Shown here one piece after another: positions 63,050 to 64,000 of a stretch of 64,000 bases of DNA. How positions within the stretch are numbered: the stretch's first letter is position 1; each line of letters begins with the position of its first letter. Origin of the DNA: CAZPNX01 sp964518765. Its GTDB lineage: Bacteria; Edwardsbacteria; AC1; EtOH8. Under the pieces are notes generated by a model, which was given only the letters and a program-made list of their open reading frames with translations, was not told the DNA's origin and ran no database searches. The DNA lies in contig CAZFJC010000011.1 of NCBI GenBank assembly GCA_964518765.1, positions 26,267-90,266 of the forward strand. Direction: 5' to 3'. The position numbers and the translations under genes were made by a program.

Positions 63050-64000
63050 ATGGTTCTTATTACCGCCATGCTGGGCATCCTGTTGATGTCCACCCCATTG
63101 ACAGGGCTGGCCGCAAAAGACATCCAAGTCGAAAAAAGCGGCCAGGATGCCTGTTGGTTCACGGTCGAGGTGCCGGAGGCGGAAATCAGGGATTGGGGGG
63201 ACGGCCGCCGCATGCTGTCTCTTGACGGATACGGGCCGGAGGCATTGCCCGGCCATCCGGCCCTGCCTGCGAATTTCGTCTTCGTGGCGGTGCCCGAGGG
63301 CGCCCGGGTTATTGTCCAATCGAGGGCTTTGGAGCCTAGGGAGTTTTCAGACATCAGGTTGATACCGAAACCCAAACTGGTTTCCTCAGGAACCGGCGTA
63401 TTGGGGCGGCTGGATTATTCTGAGGACAGGGATGCCTATGCCCAGGCAGGATACCTTCCATCCCAGGCCGCAGAGCTGGTGGCCTTGGAGTCGCTGCGGC
63501 AGATGACGGTGGCTAGAATAAGGATCAATCCCGTCCAGTATGATCCAGCAAGAGGGAGGCTAAGGATATTCGACAAAATCGAGGTCAGGGTAGGCTGGAA
63601 GGAGCCGCAGAGCATGGGGGAACCGGTGTTCGATCCAACCTTCGACCGTGCCTTTTCCTCCATGATACTGAATTACGAGCAGGCTAGGGGGTGGGGTCGA
63701 AAGCCGCCCCCGATAAGCTCCAAGGACGGAGACCCCTTCGATCAATCGGCCAGGTGGTTTCGCATCCCGGTGCTTAAGGATGGCGTTCACCGCCTGGATT
63801 ATGGCTACCTGACAAAATACGGAATCGATCCGGCCATCATCGATCCCCGAACCATCAAGATTTTCAATGGGGGATCCCGTGCTCTGCCCAAGGATTTCAG
63901 CCAGCCTTATCCCGACTCGCTCACCCAGGTGGCCATATGGGTCGTCGGGGAGGATGACGGCCGTTTCGACCAGGACGATGTCATTATTTTCTACGGCCAG
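63050..64000 (+). CDS. C25-family (gingipain/PorU-like) peptidase, N-terminal part
   Basis: Open to the end of the window (317 codons seen). A signal peptide occupies about 1-24 (M-S-T-P-L-T-G-L-A-A). The next part matches the propeptide of C25 peptidases: A-L-P-A-N-F-V-F-V-A-V-P, Y-L-P-S-Q-A-A, I-N-P-V-Q-Y-D-P and I-F-D-K-I-E-V-R-V. It is followed by the PorU/C25-type segment G-V-H-R-L-D-Y-G-Y-L and D-D-V-I-I-F-Y-G. The catalytic domain lies beyond the window, so sortase versus secreted protease cannot be decided. ATG 63050 or TTG 63038 may be the start. Confidence 0.75.
   Translation, partial: MVLITAMLGILLMSTPLTGLAAKDIQVEKSGQDACWFTVEVPEAEIRDWGDGRRMLSLDGYGPEALPGHPALPANFVFVAVPEGARVIVQSRALEPREFSDIRLIPKPKLVSSGTGVLGRLDYSEDRDAYAQAGYLPSQAAELVALESLRQMTVARIRINPVQYDPARGRLRIFDKIEVRVGWKEPQSMGEPVFDPTFDRAFSSMILNYEQARGWGRKPPPISSKDGDPFDQSARWFRIPVLKDGVHRLDYGYLTKYGIDPAIIDPRTIKIFNGGSRALPKDFSQPYPDSLTQVAIWVVGEDDGRFDQDDVIIFYGQ

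Overview
The window is a 64 kb piece of a visibly GC-rich bacterial genome and contains one 100-base run of N, so it looks like a scaffold from a draft or metagenome assembly. Several traits point to an anaerobic, diderm (LolA, OmpA-like protein, AsmA, GmhA) member of the FCB superphylum or a related candidate phylum. These are a type IX secretion-like C-terminal sorting domain, an N-terminal part of a C25/PorU-like peptidase, a group II geranylgeranylglyceryl phosphate synthase, a class III ribonucleotide reductase and Rnf-like proteins. I cannot name the genus. No rRNA or tRNA gene was recognised.

Layout. 1-9.4 kb: the second half of the spc/alpha ribosomal superoperon (rpsN end, rpsH-rplF-rplR-rpsE-rpmD-rplO-secY-adk-map-infA-rpmJ-rpsM-rpsK-rpsD-rpoA-rplQ), closed by a strong hairpin. 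9.4-12.7 kb: a GHL10 glycoside hydrolase-like protein, an OmpA-family protein and a GT4 glycosyltransferase. 12.8-19 kb: an anaerobic ribonucleotide reductase locus (nrdR, nrdD, activase) broken up by 21-bp tandem repeats, a truncated gene copy, a nucleotidyltransferase pair and the sequence gap. 19-32.8 kb: TPR protein, AsmA, polA, MFS carrier, coaE, prfB with its programmed frameshift, a secreted protein with a sorting domain, and asnS. 32.8-34.6 kb: an AT-rich island with a ClpP-fold (SDH-type) serine protease and a RelE-like toxin/antitoxin pair. 34.6-49.8 kb: lipoprotein, trxB (the only confident minus-strand gene), an RnfC/RnfD-like pair, recA-recX-alaS, ferredoxin, GGGP synthase, sugar nucleotide genes, gmhA, ybbR, tsaD, maf and mtnA. 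49.8-64 kb: TPR protein, pepP-like peptidase, efp, pilT, comB, ftsK, lolA, dGTPase-like protein, thioesterase, PLD-like protein, DUF3795, rimO, pilD, then a promoter, a structured RNA leader and the start of a C25-family peptidase running off the end.

The most interesting observation is the ribonucleotide reductase. The NrdD chain stops just after its zinc-binding cysteines, exactly where the glycyl-radical segment should begin. A separate 94-residue protein 1.4 kb downstream carries an R-V-T-G-Y-F glycyl-radical motif and the tail typical of NrdD. The enzyme therefore appears to be split into a catalytic body and a stand-alone glycyl-radical domain, with a radical-SAM activase following. Other leads are the AT-rich protease/toxin island, a nested-stem RNA with its own promoter and terminator in front of the C25 peptidase, and a minus-strand ORF made of heptad repeats encoded by the 21-bp repeats.

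Many genes are packed with 1-4 nt overlaps (ATGA, GTGA). Where intergenic space exists, sigma70-like promoters with 17-nt spacers are easy to see, and three of them sit so close to the start codon that leaderless transcripts are likely.
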